The notes under the pieces were generated by a model. The model searched no databases, was not told the DNA's origin, and saw only the letters and a program-made list of their open reading frames with translations. A program made the position numbers and the translations under genes. DNA of 64,000 bases from Clostridium saudiense (GTDB lineage: Bacteria > Bacillota > Clostridia > Clostridiales > Clostridiaceae): the NCBI RefSeq assembly GCF_000577815.1, contig NZ_CBYM010000004.1, forward strand, positions 109,569 to 173,568, in the 5' to 3' direction. Below, in pieces: positions 56,456-64,000 of this stretch; the stretch's first letter is position 1; every line of letters begins with the position of its first letter.

Positions 56456-56595
56456 ATGAGCAATAAAAAAAATTGGATAAAAGCAGGTATATTACATTTT
56501 TCGTATGTTCTGTTGTTTAGTAAAGGTATAGGAGTATGACTTTATGAGAAAATATTATAGTTTTTGGATTTCTTATTGCAATATTTTTTAATTAA
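56456..56595 (+). pseudogene. Decayed small membrane protein gene
   Basis: With RBS GAGGAG, the ATG at 56456 begins MSNKKNWIKAGIL and stops after 27 codons at 56537. Other frames contain the missing hydrophobic parts (FFVCSVV near 56500 and IIVFGFLIAIFFN ending at 56595), interrupted by several stops. It looks like a two-helix membrane protein ruined by frameshifts. Confidence 0.45.
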
Positions 56596-56614
56596 TAATA
56601 AGGGGGGAATATTA

Positions 56615-56914
56615 ATGGAGGGTATAGTTTGGATTATAGCATTAATTGGAGGGGTATATGTATTTGGCATGTCTACCTCGCCTAGTGGAGAAATAGAAAA
56701 AATTTCAGATGAAAAAAATATATATGGTATAAGTGAGGATTTAATTAATATCCTAAAACAGAAAAAAAATATTTACTTAATAAAGATTTTAATAGTATCA
56801 ATAATAATATTTATTATTATAAGTAATTTTTTATACACTCAAGATAAATCTATAACATATCTTTTATCAGTTATTGTGGCAAGTATTTTAATTAAGGAAT
56901 ATGAAAGAAGATAA
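56615..56914 (+). CDS. Small three-helix membrane protein
   Basis: 99 residues from the ATG at 56615 with RBS AGGGGGGA. An N-terminal helix (GIVWIIALIGGVYVFGM), a short soluble loop, and two further hydrophobic segments (LIKILIVSIIIFIIISNFLY and ITYLLSVIVASILI). No family is recognised. It is the last member of the small-gene array. Confidence 0.65.
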   Translation: MEGIVWIIALIGGVYVFGMSTSPSGEIEKISDEKNIYGISEDLINILKQKKNIYLIKILIVSIIIFIIISNFLYTQDKSITYLLSVIVASILIKEYERR

Positions 56915-57014
56915 TAGTTACAGATTGAGTAAAAGTTCTATATAAGATATGTACATTAAGAAAGCAAAGAATAGTTTACTATGAAGTGCTTAAAAATATA
57001 AAATATTACGACTT

Positions 57015-57082
57015 AAAAGGGTGTCCTAATGAACTGACCTATTGTGATGTAGACAGGGGTAGCTCATTAGGGTATCCTTTAT
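57015..57082. repeat. Imperfect inverted repeat, possible IS scar or terminator
   Basis: AAGGGTGTCCTAATGAAC at the left pairs with GCTCATTAGGGTATCCTT at the right, with about 30 bases between (TGACCTATTGTGATGTAGACAGGGGTA). The TGAACTGACC-like inner end recalls IS3-group termini. It may be the remnant of an excised element or simply a terminator for the array, since TTTA follows. Confidence 0.45.
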
Positions 57083-57147
57083 TTTGTATTAATTTCCATA
57101 TTATTTTAAAAATAAAACAAAAAACATTTATATAAAAATGAATTTAT

Positions 57148-57184
57148 GAAAATAAATTTCAAAGTAAAAATGAAATTTATTTTC
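57148..57184. promoter_or_regulatory. Perfect 14-base palindrome upstream of nanE (operator candidate)
   Basis: GAAAATAAATTTCA and TGAAATTTATTTTC are exact complements separated by AAGTAAAAA. It lies 80 bases upstream of the nan promoter. An RpiR-type regulator encoded in the same operon is the likely ligand. Confidence 0.6.
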
Positions 57185-57238
57185 TTTTTTTTACTAAAAA
57201 TCAATATAAAACCTTATTTAAATAATAAAATTAAGAAA

Positions 57239-57320
57239 AAAGAAAATAATTTATGAAAATTACTTGCAAAGTAAATGATTACATGATATTATAATATCAA
57301 CAAGTGAAAATTATTTTCTT
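57239..57320 (+). promoter_or_regulatory. nan promoter flanked by a second inverted repeat
   Basis: TTGCAA (57264-57269) and TATTAT (57287-57292) with a 17-base spacer form the promoter. AAAGAAAATAATTT (57239-57252) and AAATTATTTTCTTT (57307-57320) flank it as a perfect inverted repeat and share the GAAAATAA core with the upstream palindrome. A regulator bound to both arms would cover or loop the promoter. Confidence 0.62.
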
Positions 57321-57344
57321 TAAATCTTGATGGGAGGAGTTTAT

Positions 57345-58010
57345 ATGCTAAATAAGGTAAAAGGTAAACTTATAGTTTCATGTCAAGCCTTAGATGACGA
57401 GCCATTACATAGTTCATTTATAATGGGAAGAATGGCAAAGGCAGCAAAAGAAGGTGGAGCAGTTGCTATAAGAGCACAAGGGGTAGAAGATATTATAGAA
57501 ATAAAAAAAGTAACGGGATTACCTATCATAGGAATAATTAAGAAGTGTTATGAAGACTCACCAATATATATAACACCTACAAAAGAAGAGGTGGACAAGC
57601 TTTTAAATACTAAATGTGAAATGATAGCTTTAGATGCTACAGAAAGAAAAAGACCAAATGGAGAATCGTTAAAAGACTTAGTAGATTATATAAAAAGTAA
57701 TGGAGTATTAGTTATGGCAGATATATCTACTTATGAAGAAGCAGTTAAAGCAGAAGAATTAGGTGTTGATTGTGTATCTACAACATTATCTGGATATACA
57801 AAGTATTCAACACAGGGAGATGGACCAGATTTAGAGCTTATTAAAAGGTTATCTAAAGATTTAAAAATACCTGTAATTGGAGAAGGAAAAATAAATACTC
57901 CGGAAGAATTAAGACAAGCATTTGAATGTGGAGCATATTCATGTGTAGTTGGAGGAGCAATTACAAGACCACAATTAATAACAAAGAAATTTGTTAAATC
58001 AATAAGTTAA
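57345..58010 (+). CDS. nanE: N-acetylmannosamine-6-phosphate 2-epimerase
   Basis: 221 residues from the ATG at 57345 with RBS GGGAGGAG; earlier in-frame ATGs at 57327 and 57330 fall before the RBS. The TIM barrel shows VSCQALDDEPLHS at the N-terminus, GAVAIRAQGVEDI, LPIIGIIKKCYEDSPIYITP, IALDATERKRPNG and a C-terminal phosphate site with EGKINTPEELRQAFECGA. It converts ManNAc-6-P to GlcNAc-6-P in sialic acid catabolism. First gene of the nan operon. Confidence 0.96.
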   Translation: MLNKVKGKLIVSCQALDDEPLHSSFIMGRMAKAAKEGGAVAIRAQGVEDIIEIKKVTGLPIIGIIKKCYEDSPIYITPTKEEVDKLLNTKCEMIALDATERKRPNGESLKDLVDYIKSNGVLVMADISTYEEAVKAEELGVDCVSTTLSGYTKYSTQGDGPDLELIKRLSKDLKIPVIGEGKINTPEELRQAFECGAYSCVVGGAITRPQLITKKFVKSIS

Positions 58011-58144
58011 ATCATTTACTAAACTTTAATAAAAAATCATACTGGTAGACAAGCTATTAAGCTAAATACCAGATGTTTAGTAAATTAGAAATAAATAATT
58101 TTTTAAAATTTCAAGTAAACATTTACAAAATGGAGGGTTAAAAA

Positions 58145-59011
58145 ATGAAGGGAATTTATTCAGCATTATTAGTATCTTTTGATAAGGAAGGAAACATTAA
58201 CGAAAAGGGTCTTAGACAAATTATAAGACATAACATCGACAAAAATAAAGTTGATGGTTTATATGTTGGTGGAAGCACAGGAGAAAACTTTATGCTTTCA
58301 ACAGAAGAAAAGAAAGAAATATTTAGAATTGCTAAAGATGAAGCAAAGGATGCAGTAAAGTTAATTGCGCAAGTAGGATCAATTAATGTTAAGGAATCAG
58401 TAGAACTTGCAAAATATGCAACAGAACTTGGATATGATTCATTATCAGCTGTAACACCTTTTTATTATAAATTTGATTTTGAAGAAATTAAGGATTATTA
58501 CAATACAATAATAAATTCAGTTGACAACACTATGATAATTTACTCAATTCCATTCTTAACAGGAGTAAATATGAGTTTAGATCAATTTGCAGAGTTATTT
58601 GAAAATGAAAAAATAATTGGTGTTAAATTCACAGCAGCAGACTTCTATTTATTAGAAAGAATGAGAAAAAGATTCCCAGACAAATTAATTTATGCAGGAT
58701 TTGATGAAATGATGTTACCAGCAACAGTTCTAGGAGTAGATGGAGCTATTGGTTCAACATTTAATGTAAATGGTAAGAGAGCTAGAGAAATATTTGAATT
58801 AGCTAAAGAAGGTAGAATTGCTGAAGCATTAGAAGTTCAACATGTTACTAATGACTTAATTACTGATATATTAGCAAACGGTTTATATGGAACTTTAAAA
58901 TTATTACTAGAAGAAGAAGGTGTGGAAGCTGGATATTGCAGAAAGCCAATGAAGGAAGCTACACCAGAAATGGTTAAGCAAGCTAAAGTTATCTACAATA
59001 AATACTTCTAA
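58145..59011 (+). CDS. nanA: N-acetylneuraminate lyase
   Basis: 288 residues. Class I aldolase features of the DHDPS/NAL family are clear: YVGGSTGENFMLS, the tyrosine in MIIYSIPFLTG, the Schiff-base lysine in IGVKFTAADF, and GAIGSTFN. It cleaves sialic acid to pyruvate and ManNAc. RBS TGGAGGG. It follows nanE by 134 bases; the gap contains ACTGGTAGACAAGCTATT and other weakly paired sequence but no clear terminator, so co-transcription is likely. Confidence 0.96.
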   Translation: MKGIYSALLVSFDKEGNINEKGLRQIIRHNIDKNKVDGLYVGGSTGENFMLSTEEKKEIFRIAKDEAKDAVKLIAQVGSINVKESVELAKYATELGYDSLSAVTPFYYKFDFEEIKDYYNTIINSVDNTMIIYSIPFLTGVNMSLDQFAELFENEKIIGVKFTAADFYLLERMRKRFPDKLIYAGFDEMMLPATVLGVDGAIGSTFNVNGKRAREIFELAKEGRIAEALEVQHVTNDLITDILANGLYGTLKLLLEEEGVEAGYCRKPMKEATPEMVKQAKVIYNKYF

Positions 59012-59039
59012 AATTTAAAGGTATAAAGGAGAGATTAAA

Positions 59040-60581
59040 GTGAAGGGTTTTACATGGATTGATATGGTTGTGCTCGTAGTATATCTAGGAGCAGTTTTAT
59101 TAGCAGGGTTAGCATTCTCAAAGAAAGAAATGAAGGGTAAGGAATTCTTTAAGGGGGATGGAACTATACCTTGGTGGGTTACATCTGTTTCTATATTTGC
59201 TACATTATTAAGTCCAATATCGTTCTTATCATTAGCAGGTAACTCTTATGGAGGAAGTTGGATATTATGGTTTGCACAATTAGGTATGATTATTGCAATT
59301 CCATTAACTATAAGATTCTTCTTACCTTTATATAGCAGATTAAAAATAGATACAGCATATGAATACTTAGAAATAAGATATAAAAATAAAGGCCTTAGAA
59401 TTTTAGGTGCTTTAATGTTTATAATATATCAAATTGGACGTATGTCTATCATTATGTATTTACCATCTATGGTATTAGCTCAACTTACAGGAATTAATGT
59501 AAACATATTAATAATAGTTATGGGTGTTATTGCTATAATTTACTCATATACAGGTGGATTAAAATCAGTATTATGGACTGACTTTATTCAAGGTATGGTA
59601 TTAATAGTTGGAGTTACATTTGCATTAGGATTCTTATTATTTAGTATCGATGGTGGAATAGGATCTGTATTTAGCGAATTAGCTGGAGGAAAGTTCTTAG
59701 CACCAACAGATGTAGTTTTTGATATAAACATATTAAAGAACAGTGCATTTATAATTTTAGTAGGTGCAGGGTTCAATACATTCTCATCATATATTTCAAG
59801 CCAAGACATAGTACAAAGATTTACAACTACAACAGATATTAAACAATTAAAGAAGATGACTTATGGAAATGGAGTATTATCAATATTCTTAGCAACAGTA
59901 TTTTATTTAATAGGAACAGCATTATTTGTTTTCTATAATCAAAATCCAGCATTAGCACAAACAGCTCAACAAGACCAAATTTTTGCATCATATATAGCAT
60001 ACCAATTACCAGTTGGTATAACAGGAATATTATTAGCAGCTATATATGCAGCATCACAATCAACATTATCAACTGGATTAAATTCAGTTGCAACAAGCTG
60101 GACATTAGATATTCAATCTAAAATATCTTCTAAAGAATTAAGTTTTGAAAAGCAAACCAAAATAGCTCAATATATATCATTAGGTGTTGGTATTGTATCA
60201 ATTGCAGTATCAATGGTACTTGCAAATGGTGAAATTAAATCAGCTTATGAATGGTTTAATAGCTTTATGGGATTAGTTCTTGGAGTATTAGCAGGAATCT
60301 TCGTTTTAGGAGCTTTCACAAAGAAGGCAACAAGCTTAGGTGCTTATGTAGCTTTTGCAGTATCAGCAGCACTTGTTGTATTCTTAAAGTACAATGTTCC
60401 AAGTGTAACTTCATGGGCATATGCAATTATTTCTATATCAACATCAGTAGTTGTTGGATATATAACAAGTTCTATAGAACTTGCTGTAACTGGCAAAAAG
60501 GTAAATACTTTAGATGCTGCAACAGTTTTCTGTGATAGAGAAACTGATGAATCTTTAAGAGGAGAACTAGAAGGAGTATAA
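59040..60581 (+). CDS. Sodium:solute symporter, sialic acid transporter
   Basis: 513 residues from a GTG start at 59040 with RBS AAGGAGAG six bases upstream. About thirteen hydrophobic segments, and SSS-family patterns: WWVTSVSIFATLLSPISFLS, YEYLEIRYKNKGLR, and YSYTGGLKSVLWTDFIQGM. The position between nanA and the other nan genes makes sialic acid the likely substrate, as for the SSS transporters of C. perfringens-type nan operons. It imports with Na+. Confidence 0.92.
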   Translation: MKGFTWIDMVVLVVYLGAVLLAGLAFSKKEMKGKEFFKGDGTIPWWVTSVSIFATLLSPISFLSLAGNSYGGSWILWFAQLGMIIAIPLTIRFFLPLYSRLKIDTAYEYLEIRYKNKGLRILGALMFIIYQIGRMSIIMYLPSMVLAQLTGINVNILIIVMGVIAIIYSYTGGLKSVLWTDFIQGMVLIVGVTFALGFLLFSIDGGIGSVFSELAGGKFLAPTDVVFDINILKNSAFIILVGAGFNTFSSYISSQDIVQRFTTTTDIKQLKKMTYGNGVLSIFLATVFYLIGTALFVFYNQNPALAQTAQQDQIFASYIAYQLPVGITGILLAAIYAASQSTLSTGLNSVATSWTLDIQSKISSKELSFEKQTKIAQYISLGVGIVSIAVSMVLANGEIKSAYEWFNSFMGLVLGVLAGIFVLGAFTKKATSLGAYVAFAVSAALVVFLKYNVPSVTSWAYAIISISTSVVVGYITSSIELAVTGKKVNTLDAATVFCDRETDESLRGELEGV

Positions 60582-60583
60582 GT

Positions 60584-61036
60584 ATGATTTTTGGAAATAT
60601 AAAAGATAAAGAAAGATATAATTTTATAGATGAAAGAATTTTAGAATGCTTTAAATATGCTATTGAAAATAACTTGAATGAATTTAGTACAGGAACTCAT
60701 GAAATTAATGGTGATGATGTATTCGTTAACGTAGTATCTTATAAAACTACAAATAAAGCAGATAGATTTTGGGAAGCTCATAGAAAATACATTGATGTTC
60801 ATTTAATGTTAGATGGAACAGAAAAAATTGCTCTTAATCATATTGATAATTTAGAGCAAAAGGAATATGAAGAAGAAGGAGATTTCTTACCTCTAAATGG
60901 AGAGGAATCTGCTGTAGTAACATTAGAAAAAGGTGATTTTTTAATATGTTACCCAGAAGATGCTCATATGACAGCTATAAAGGTTGATGAAAGTAAAGAT
61001 ATTAAAAAAGCAATATTTAAAGTAAAGATAATTTAA
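60584..61036 (+). CDS. YhcH/NanQ family cupin-like protein
   Basis: 150 residues, two bases after the transporter gene; AAGGAG lies inside that gene's last codons. The pattern AHRKYIDVHLMLDGTEKI with the metal ligands H and E, and ICYPEDAHMTAIKV near the C-terminus, identifies the YhcH/YjgK/YiaL family. E. coli NanQ, a relative, opens or anomerises sialic acid. The protein probably speeds conversion of the alpha anomer for the lyase (inference from the family). Confidence 0.9.
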   Translation: MIFGNIKDKERYNFIDERILECFKYAIENNLNEFSTGTHEINGDDVFVNVVSYKTTNKADRFWEAHRKYIDVHLMLDGTEKIALNHIDNLEQKEYEEEGDFLPLNGEESAVVTLEKGDFLICYPEDAHMTAIKVDESKDIKKAIFKVKII

Positions 61037-61044
61037 AAACTGTT

Positions 61045-61070
61045 AAGGGAGTATTTTTGTACTCCCTTTT
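61045..61070 (+). terminator. Intra-operon terminator after the yhcH-type gene
   Basis: Arms AAGGGAGTA and TACTCCCTT, loop TTTTTG, followed by TT and AAG. The weak U-tract suggests partial termination, lowering nanK and rpiR relative to the upstream genes. Confidence 0.7.
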
Positions 61071-61158
61071 AAGTAATTTTATAGATATAAGATAAATTGA
61101 TAATGGCTTTTATAAAATATTGGTAGGTTTTAATTTAAAAAGTGGCAAAGGTGATATT

Positions 61159-62037
61159 ATGAAAAAATATATTTGTATAGATATTGGTGGAACAGCAATA
61201 AAACATTCTGTTATAAAAGAAAATGGAGAAATTATTACAATGTCTCAAATTGATACAGAAGCTAGTAAAGGTGGATTGTCAATTTTAGAAAAAGCAAAAA
61301 ACATAATAAGAAATTATATAACTGAACATAAAGTTGAGGGGATATGTGTATCAACAGCTGGAATGGTTGATCCTAAAGAAGGGAAAATAGTATATGCTTC
61401 TAGTTTAATACCAAATTATACAGGAGTTGAAATTAAAAAAGAGTTAGAAAAGGAATTTGATATACCCTGTGAAGTAGAAAATGATGTGAATTGTGCAGGG
61501 CTTGGAGAATACTGGCTTGGAGGCGCTAAAGATTCACATTCATGTGTATGCTTAACTATTGGTACAGGAATAGGTGGATGTGTTATAATTAATGGCAAAG
61601 TAATCCATGGCTTTAGCAATAGTGCCGGAGAAGTGGGATATATGCTAATTAATGGATGTGCATTTCAAGACATAGCTGCAACTAGCAAATTAGTTGAGAA
61701 AGTTGCAATAAGAAAGAATCTTAGTAAAGATAGCATCAACGGAAAGATAATTTTTGATTTAGCTAAAAAAGGTGATGTTGATTGTATTGAAGAAATAGAT
61801 AATTTAGTTGATAATTTAGCATTAGGTATTTCATATATTGTGTATGTTATTAATCCAGAAGTAGTTGTGCTTGGCGGAGGAATAATGGCACAAAAAGATT
61901 ATTTAAAAGAAAGAATTAATAAGGCTTTAAAAGAAAAACTTATTGAAAGAGTATATAAAAATGTTAAAATTGAATTTGCAGAAAATCAAAATAATGCAGG
62001 AATGTTAGGAGCTTTATATAATTTTAAAAGCAGATAA
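61159..62037 (+). CDS. nanK: ROK family N-acetylmannosamine kinase
   Basis: 292 residues from the ATG at 61159 with RBS AAAGGTG. ROK features are the phosphate-1 motif CIDIGGTAIKHS, the catalytic Asp in VENDVNCAGLGEYW, LTIGTGIGGCVI, and the C-terminal adenosine motif VVLGGGIMA. The zinc cluster usual in ROK kinases (C-x-C-G-x2-G-C) is absent: the corresponding part reads GEVGYMLINGCAFQD. It phosphorylates ManNAc for NanE. Confidence 0.9.
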   Translation: MKKYICIDIGGTAIKHSVIKENGEIITMSQIDTEASKGGLSILEKAKNIIRNYITEHKVEGICVSTAGMVDPKEGKIVYASSLIPNYTGVEIKKELEKEFDIPCEVENDVNCAGLGEYWLGGAKDSHSCVCLTIGTGIGGCVIINGKVIHGFSNSAGEVGYMLINGCAFQDIAATSKLVEKVAIRKNLSKDSINGKIIFDLAKKGDVDCIEEIDNLVDNLALGISYIVYVINPEVVVLGGGIMAQKDYLKERINKALKEKLIERVYKNVKIEFAENQNNAGMLGALYNFKSR

Positions 62038-62103
62038 TTATATAATTGTAAGATAATATAAAACAAAATATTAAGTAAAAGTAGTAGTGGCAGGAGAGAA
62101 GAA

Positions 62104-62940
62104 ATGGGCATATTAAATCAGTTGGATACTCCAAATTTTAAGACAAGTAAGTCGGATAAGCAGATAATTGAATATATAAGAAATAATGCAGAAAAAGTTA
62201 TTTACATGAGTATATCAGAAGCTGCAAAAGAAACTAATACAGGTGAAGCAACAGTAACTAGATTTGCTAAAAAAATGGGGTTTTCAGGGTTTCAGGATTT
62301 TAAGGTAACCTTAGCTCAAGAAATATCATTAAAAAATAGCAATAGTATTATTAATAATGAAATAAGTAATAATGAAGATGTATTAGAAACAGCTAATAAG
62401 CTTTTAAGAAACAATATTAATGTATTAGAAAGAACTGTTAATAAATTAAATACTAATGATATATATGAGTGTGCTGATTTAATAAAAAATTGCAAGAAGG
62501 CATATTTTATGGGAGTTGGATATTCAGGAATAGTTGCACAAGACTCTAATTATAAATTTATGAGAATAGGCATAAATAGCATGTATTATCAAGATACACA
62601 TACTATGATAATGATGTCTGCACTTGCAAATGAAGGTGAAGTTGTATTAGCAATTTCTCATTCTGGAGAAACTGAAGAAATTATTAAGTCTGTAAAAATT
62701 GCAAAGGAAAATGGTGCGAAAATAATTGCAATAACTGAAAATGAAAATTCAACACTTGCAAGAGTTTCTGATATAAATTTAAATTATGTTTCTTCTGAAA
62801 CTTTGCTTGAAAGTGGAGCAGTATCATCAAAAATAGCACAAATATTTATTGTGGATTTGATATATACACAAGTTGTAAAAGAAATGCAAATTGATGCTGT
62901 AAGTAGAAAAATTAAAACTACTGAAGCAATTTATAAGTAA
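62104..62940 (+). CDS. nanR: RpiR family transcriptional regulator of the nan operon
   Basis: 278 residues. The N-terminal HTH_6 domain (SEAAKETNTGEATVTRFAKK then MGFSGFQDFKVTLAQE) is followed by a SIS sugar-binding domain with FMGVGYSGIVAQDS and VVLAISHSGETEEIIKSV. The position at the end of the operon suggests it binds ManNAc-6-P or GlcNAc-6-P and controls the promoter at 57.26 kb. RBS GGAGAG. Confidence 0.92.
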   Translation: MGILNQLDTPNFKTSKSDKQIIEYIRNNAEKVIYMSISEAAKETNTGEATVTRFAKKMGFSGFQDFKVTLAQEISLKNSNSIINNEISNNEDVLETANKLLRNNINVLERTVNKLNTNDIYECADLIKNCKKAYFMGVGYSGIVAQDSNYKFMRIGINSMYYQDTHTMIMMSALANEGEVVLAISHSGETEEIIKSVKIAKENGAKIIAITENENSTLARVSDINLNYVSSETLLESGAVSSKIAQIFIVDLIYTQVVKEMQIDAVSRKIKTTEAIYK

Positions 62941-63040
62941 TTATAAGTTAAACAAGTAACAGTAAGGTATATTGATAAAGTTAATTAATTTAATAAGAAT
63001 AATAGTTTGTTTAAGATAGAAAATTTAATAAGAGGATAAT

Positions 63041-63082
63041 AAAAAATACCGTATATTGCATTTGTAATATACGGTATTTTTT
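63041..63082. terminator. Hairpin element copy 5, bidirectional terminator
   Basis: AAAAAATACCGTATATT-GCATTTGT-AATATACGGTATTTTTT keeps the ACCGTAT core of the array hairpins but has its own loop. A- and T-tracts at both ends allow it to stop both nanR and the convergent collagen-like gene. Confidence 0.85.
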
Positions 63083-63159
63083 ATTGAGGGATTCAAACAT
63101 TAAAATTAAAAGTAGAAGGTTAAATGAGATTAATTTTTAGTAATATACTAATATAATAG

Positions 63160-64000
63160 CTAAATTTCAATAATTGTTACATTAATATTAGAAAATTTAA
63201 CAGGACAATTTGATTTGTTTATTAAACTTATAGTAGTACATGTTGAAGTTCTTATTATCGCTAAACCAATTATTTTTATTACTTCATTATTTGAAAATAT
63301 TGTGGCAGAGTCCATTCCTGGATAAGGGTATCCATCTACTAATAGCTCTACATCAACTTTACTTTCATTAGAAATATCAAAATTAGTAGCATTTAAAGTA
63401 CAGTTGAACATAAATGATTTCTTTGCAGATAAGTTGATAATTGGAGAGTTATTCATGTGCCTAATATTATAGCCTCTTTTTTGGATGTTTTTTGATAAAG
63501 AAATTAGTTGATTTTTTTGTTTAATTTCTATATTGGCTGTATTAATATATAAATAACTTTTTTCACATTGTGGAATATAGCATATTCTACAACAACCATC
63601 TGCGCCTGCAGGACCAGTAGGACCAGTTGGGCCTATAGAACCGGGAATTCCGGGAGTACCAGTACATCCAGTAGGACCGGTACAACCAAAGCAGCCTGGG
63701 AGACCAGTAGGTCCAGTAGGTCCAGTATTACCGGGAGTACCAGTAAAACCAGTACATCCAGTAGGACCAGTGGCACCAATAATACCAGTAGGACCAGTTG
63801 GACCAGTGGGACCAGTAGGACCGATAGCACCAAGAATACCAGTTGGACCAGTGGGACCAGTAGGACCGATAGCACCAAGAATACCAGGAGGACCAGTAGG
63901 TCCAGTTGGACCCGTATCACCGGGAGTACCAGTAAAACCAGTACATCCAGTTGGACCAGTGGCACCAAGAATACCAGTAGGACCAGTTGGACCAGTGGGA
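63160..64000 (-). CDS. Collagen-like (Gly-X-Y) exosporium-type protein, 5' partial
   Basis: 279 codons to the window edge, with the start beyond 64000. From the edge inwards there are about 130 residues of unbroken Gly-X-Y triplets, mostly GPTGPTG, with [10 protein letters not shown] modules that contain cysteines and occur more than once. Then [16 protein letters not shown] leads into a linker and a C-terminal beta-rich domain of about 110 residues ([41 protein letters not shown]). The architecture is that of BclA-like filament proteins on spores of Bacillus and Clostridium: collagen stalk plus globular head. Apparent Leu/Val-rich frames over the same DNA are not genes. Confidence 0.88.
   Translation of the reverse strand, partial: PTGPTGPTGILGATGPTGCTGFTGTPGDTGPTGPTGPPGILGAIGPTGPTGPTGILGAIGPTGPTGPTGPTGIIGATGPTGCTGFTGTPGNTGPTGPTGLPGCFGCTGPTGCTGTPGIPGSIGPTGPTGPAGADGCCRICYIPQCEKSYLYINTANIEIKQKNQLISLSKNIQKRGYNIRHMNNSPIINLSAKKSFMFNCTLNATNFDISNESKVDVELLVDGYPYPGMDSATIFSNNEVIKIIGLAIIRTSTCTTISLINKSNCPVKFSNINVTIIEI

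Noticed and set aside
63633..63968. Leu/Val-rich minus-strand frame over the Gly-X-Y repeats
   Set aside because: It is the out-of-frame reading of the collagen-like repeat DNA. The Gly-X-Y frame is continuous with the downstream C-terminal domain.

Overview
The window is chromosome-type DNA from a low-GC (visibly well under 35 %) spore-forming Firmicute, most likely Clostridium sensu stricto. The basis is AGGAGG ribosome binding sites, AT-rich codon use, many small clostridial-type membrane proteins, a collagen-like exosporium-type protein at the right edge, and a sialic acid operon ordered nanE-nanA-SSS transporter-yhcH-nanK-rpiR as in gut clostridia. No tRNA, rRNA, CRISPR array or intact transposase was seen.

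Layout. 0.2-4.1 kb: LysR regulator, a broken acetyltransferase, two small membrane proteins, a GNAT enzyme and a D-amino acid aminotransferase. 4.4-13.1 kb: a CUT1 sugar ABC transporter (binding protein and two permeases) with a YesM/YesN-type two-component system and a GH3 beta-xylosidase/beta-glucosidase, probably one operon under carbon control. 13.2-15.4 kb: a radical SAM DNA-repair-type protein and its DUF4130-type partner behind a consensus Gram-positive SOS box. 15.6-22.0 kb: nucleotidyltransferase, an XRE regulator divergent from a membrane Ser/Thr kinase, a twin-repeat membrane protein, and a four-repeat His/Lys/Gly-rich protein beside a DUF2974 hydrolase. 22.4-26.6 kb: hyuA-, ygfK- and ygeX-like genes, a compact version of the anaerobic purine/urate catabolic cluster. 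26.8-34.7 kb: small proteins plus two large SF1 helicases, one with an HsdR-N-like domain and one with DUF4011-like and Vsr-like domains (defence-like). 35-41.6 kb: orphan GHKL kinase, GT2 glycosyltransferase, Suv3-like RNA helicase behind a structured leader, Uma2 nuclease.

41.6-46.9 kb: a candidate small RNA followed by a BMP/Nup-type nucleoside ABC importer. 47.7-52.2 kb (minus): licT-EIIBCA-bglA beta-glucoside operon with two RAT elements; EIIBCA is split at an A10 run. 52.3-56.9 kb: an unusual array of small genes (flavodoxin-like pair, secreted and membrane proteins, M28 peptidase, decayed genes) separated by copies of a conserved hairpin and other mosaic repeats. 57.1-62.9 kb: the nan operon with large operator-like palindromes. 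63.2-64.0 kb (minus): 3' part of a Gly-X-Y repeat protein that runs off the window.

Themes: scavenging of host and plant sugars (xylosides, beta-glucosides, sialic acid, nucleosides, purines), each with its own local regulator or RNA switch; DNA maintenance and defence; and lineage-specific small secreted or membrane proteins. The least explained items are the tandem-repeat protein at 20.2 kb and the hairpin-separated small-gene array at 52.3-56.9 kb.
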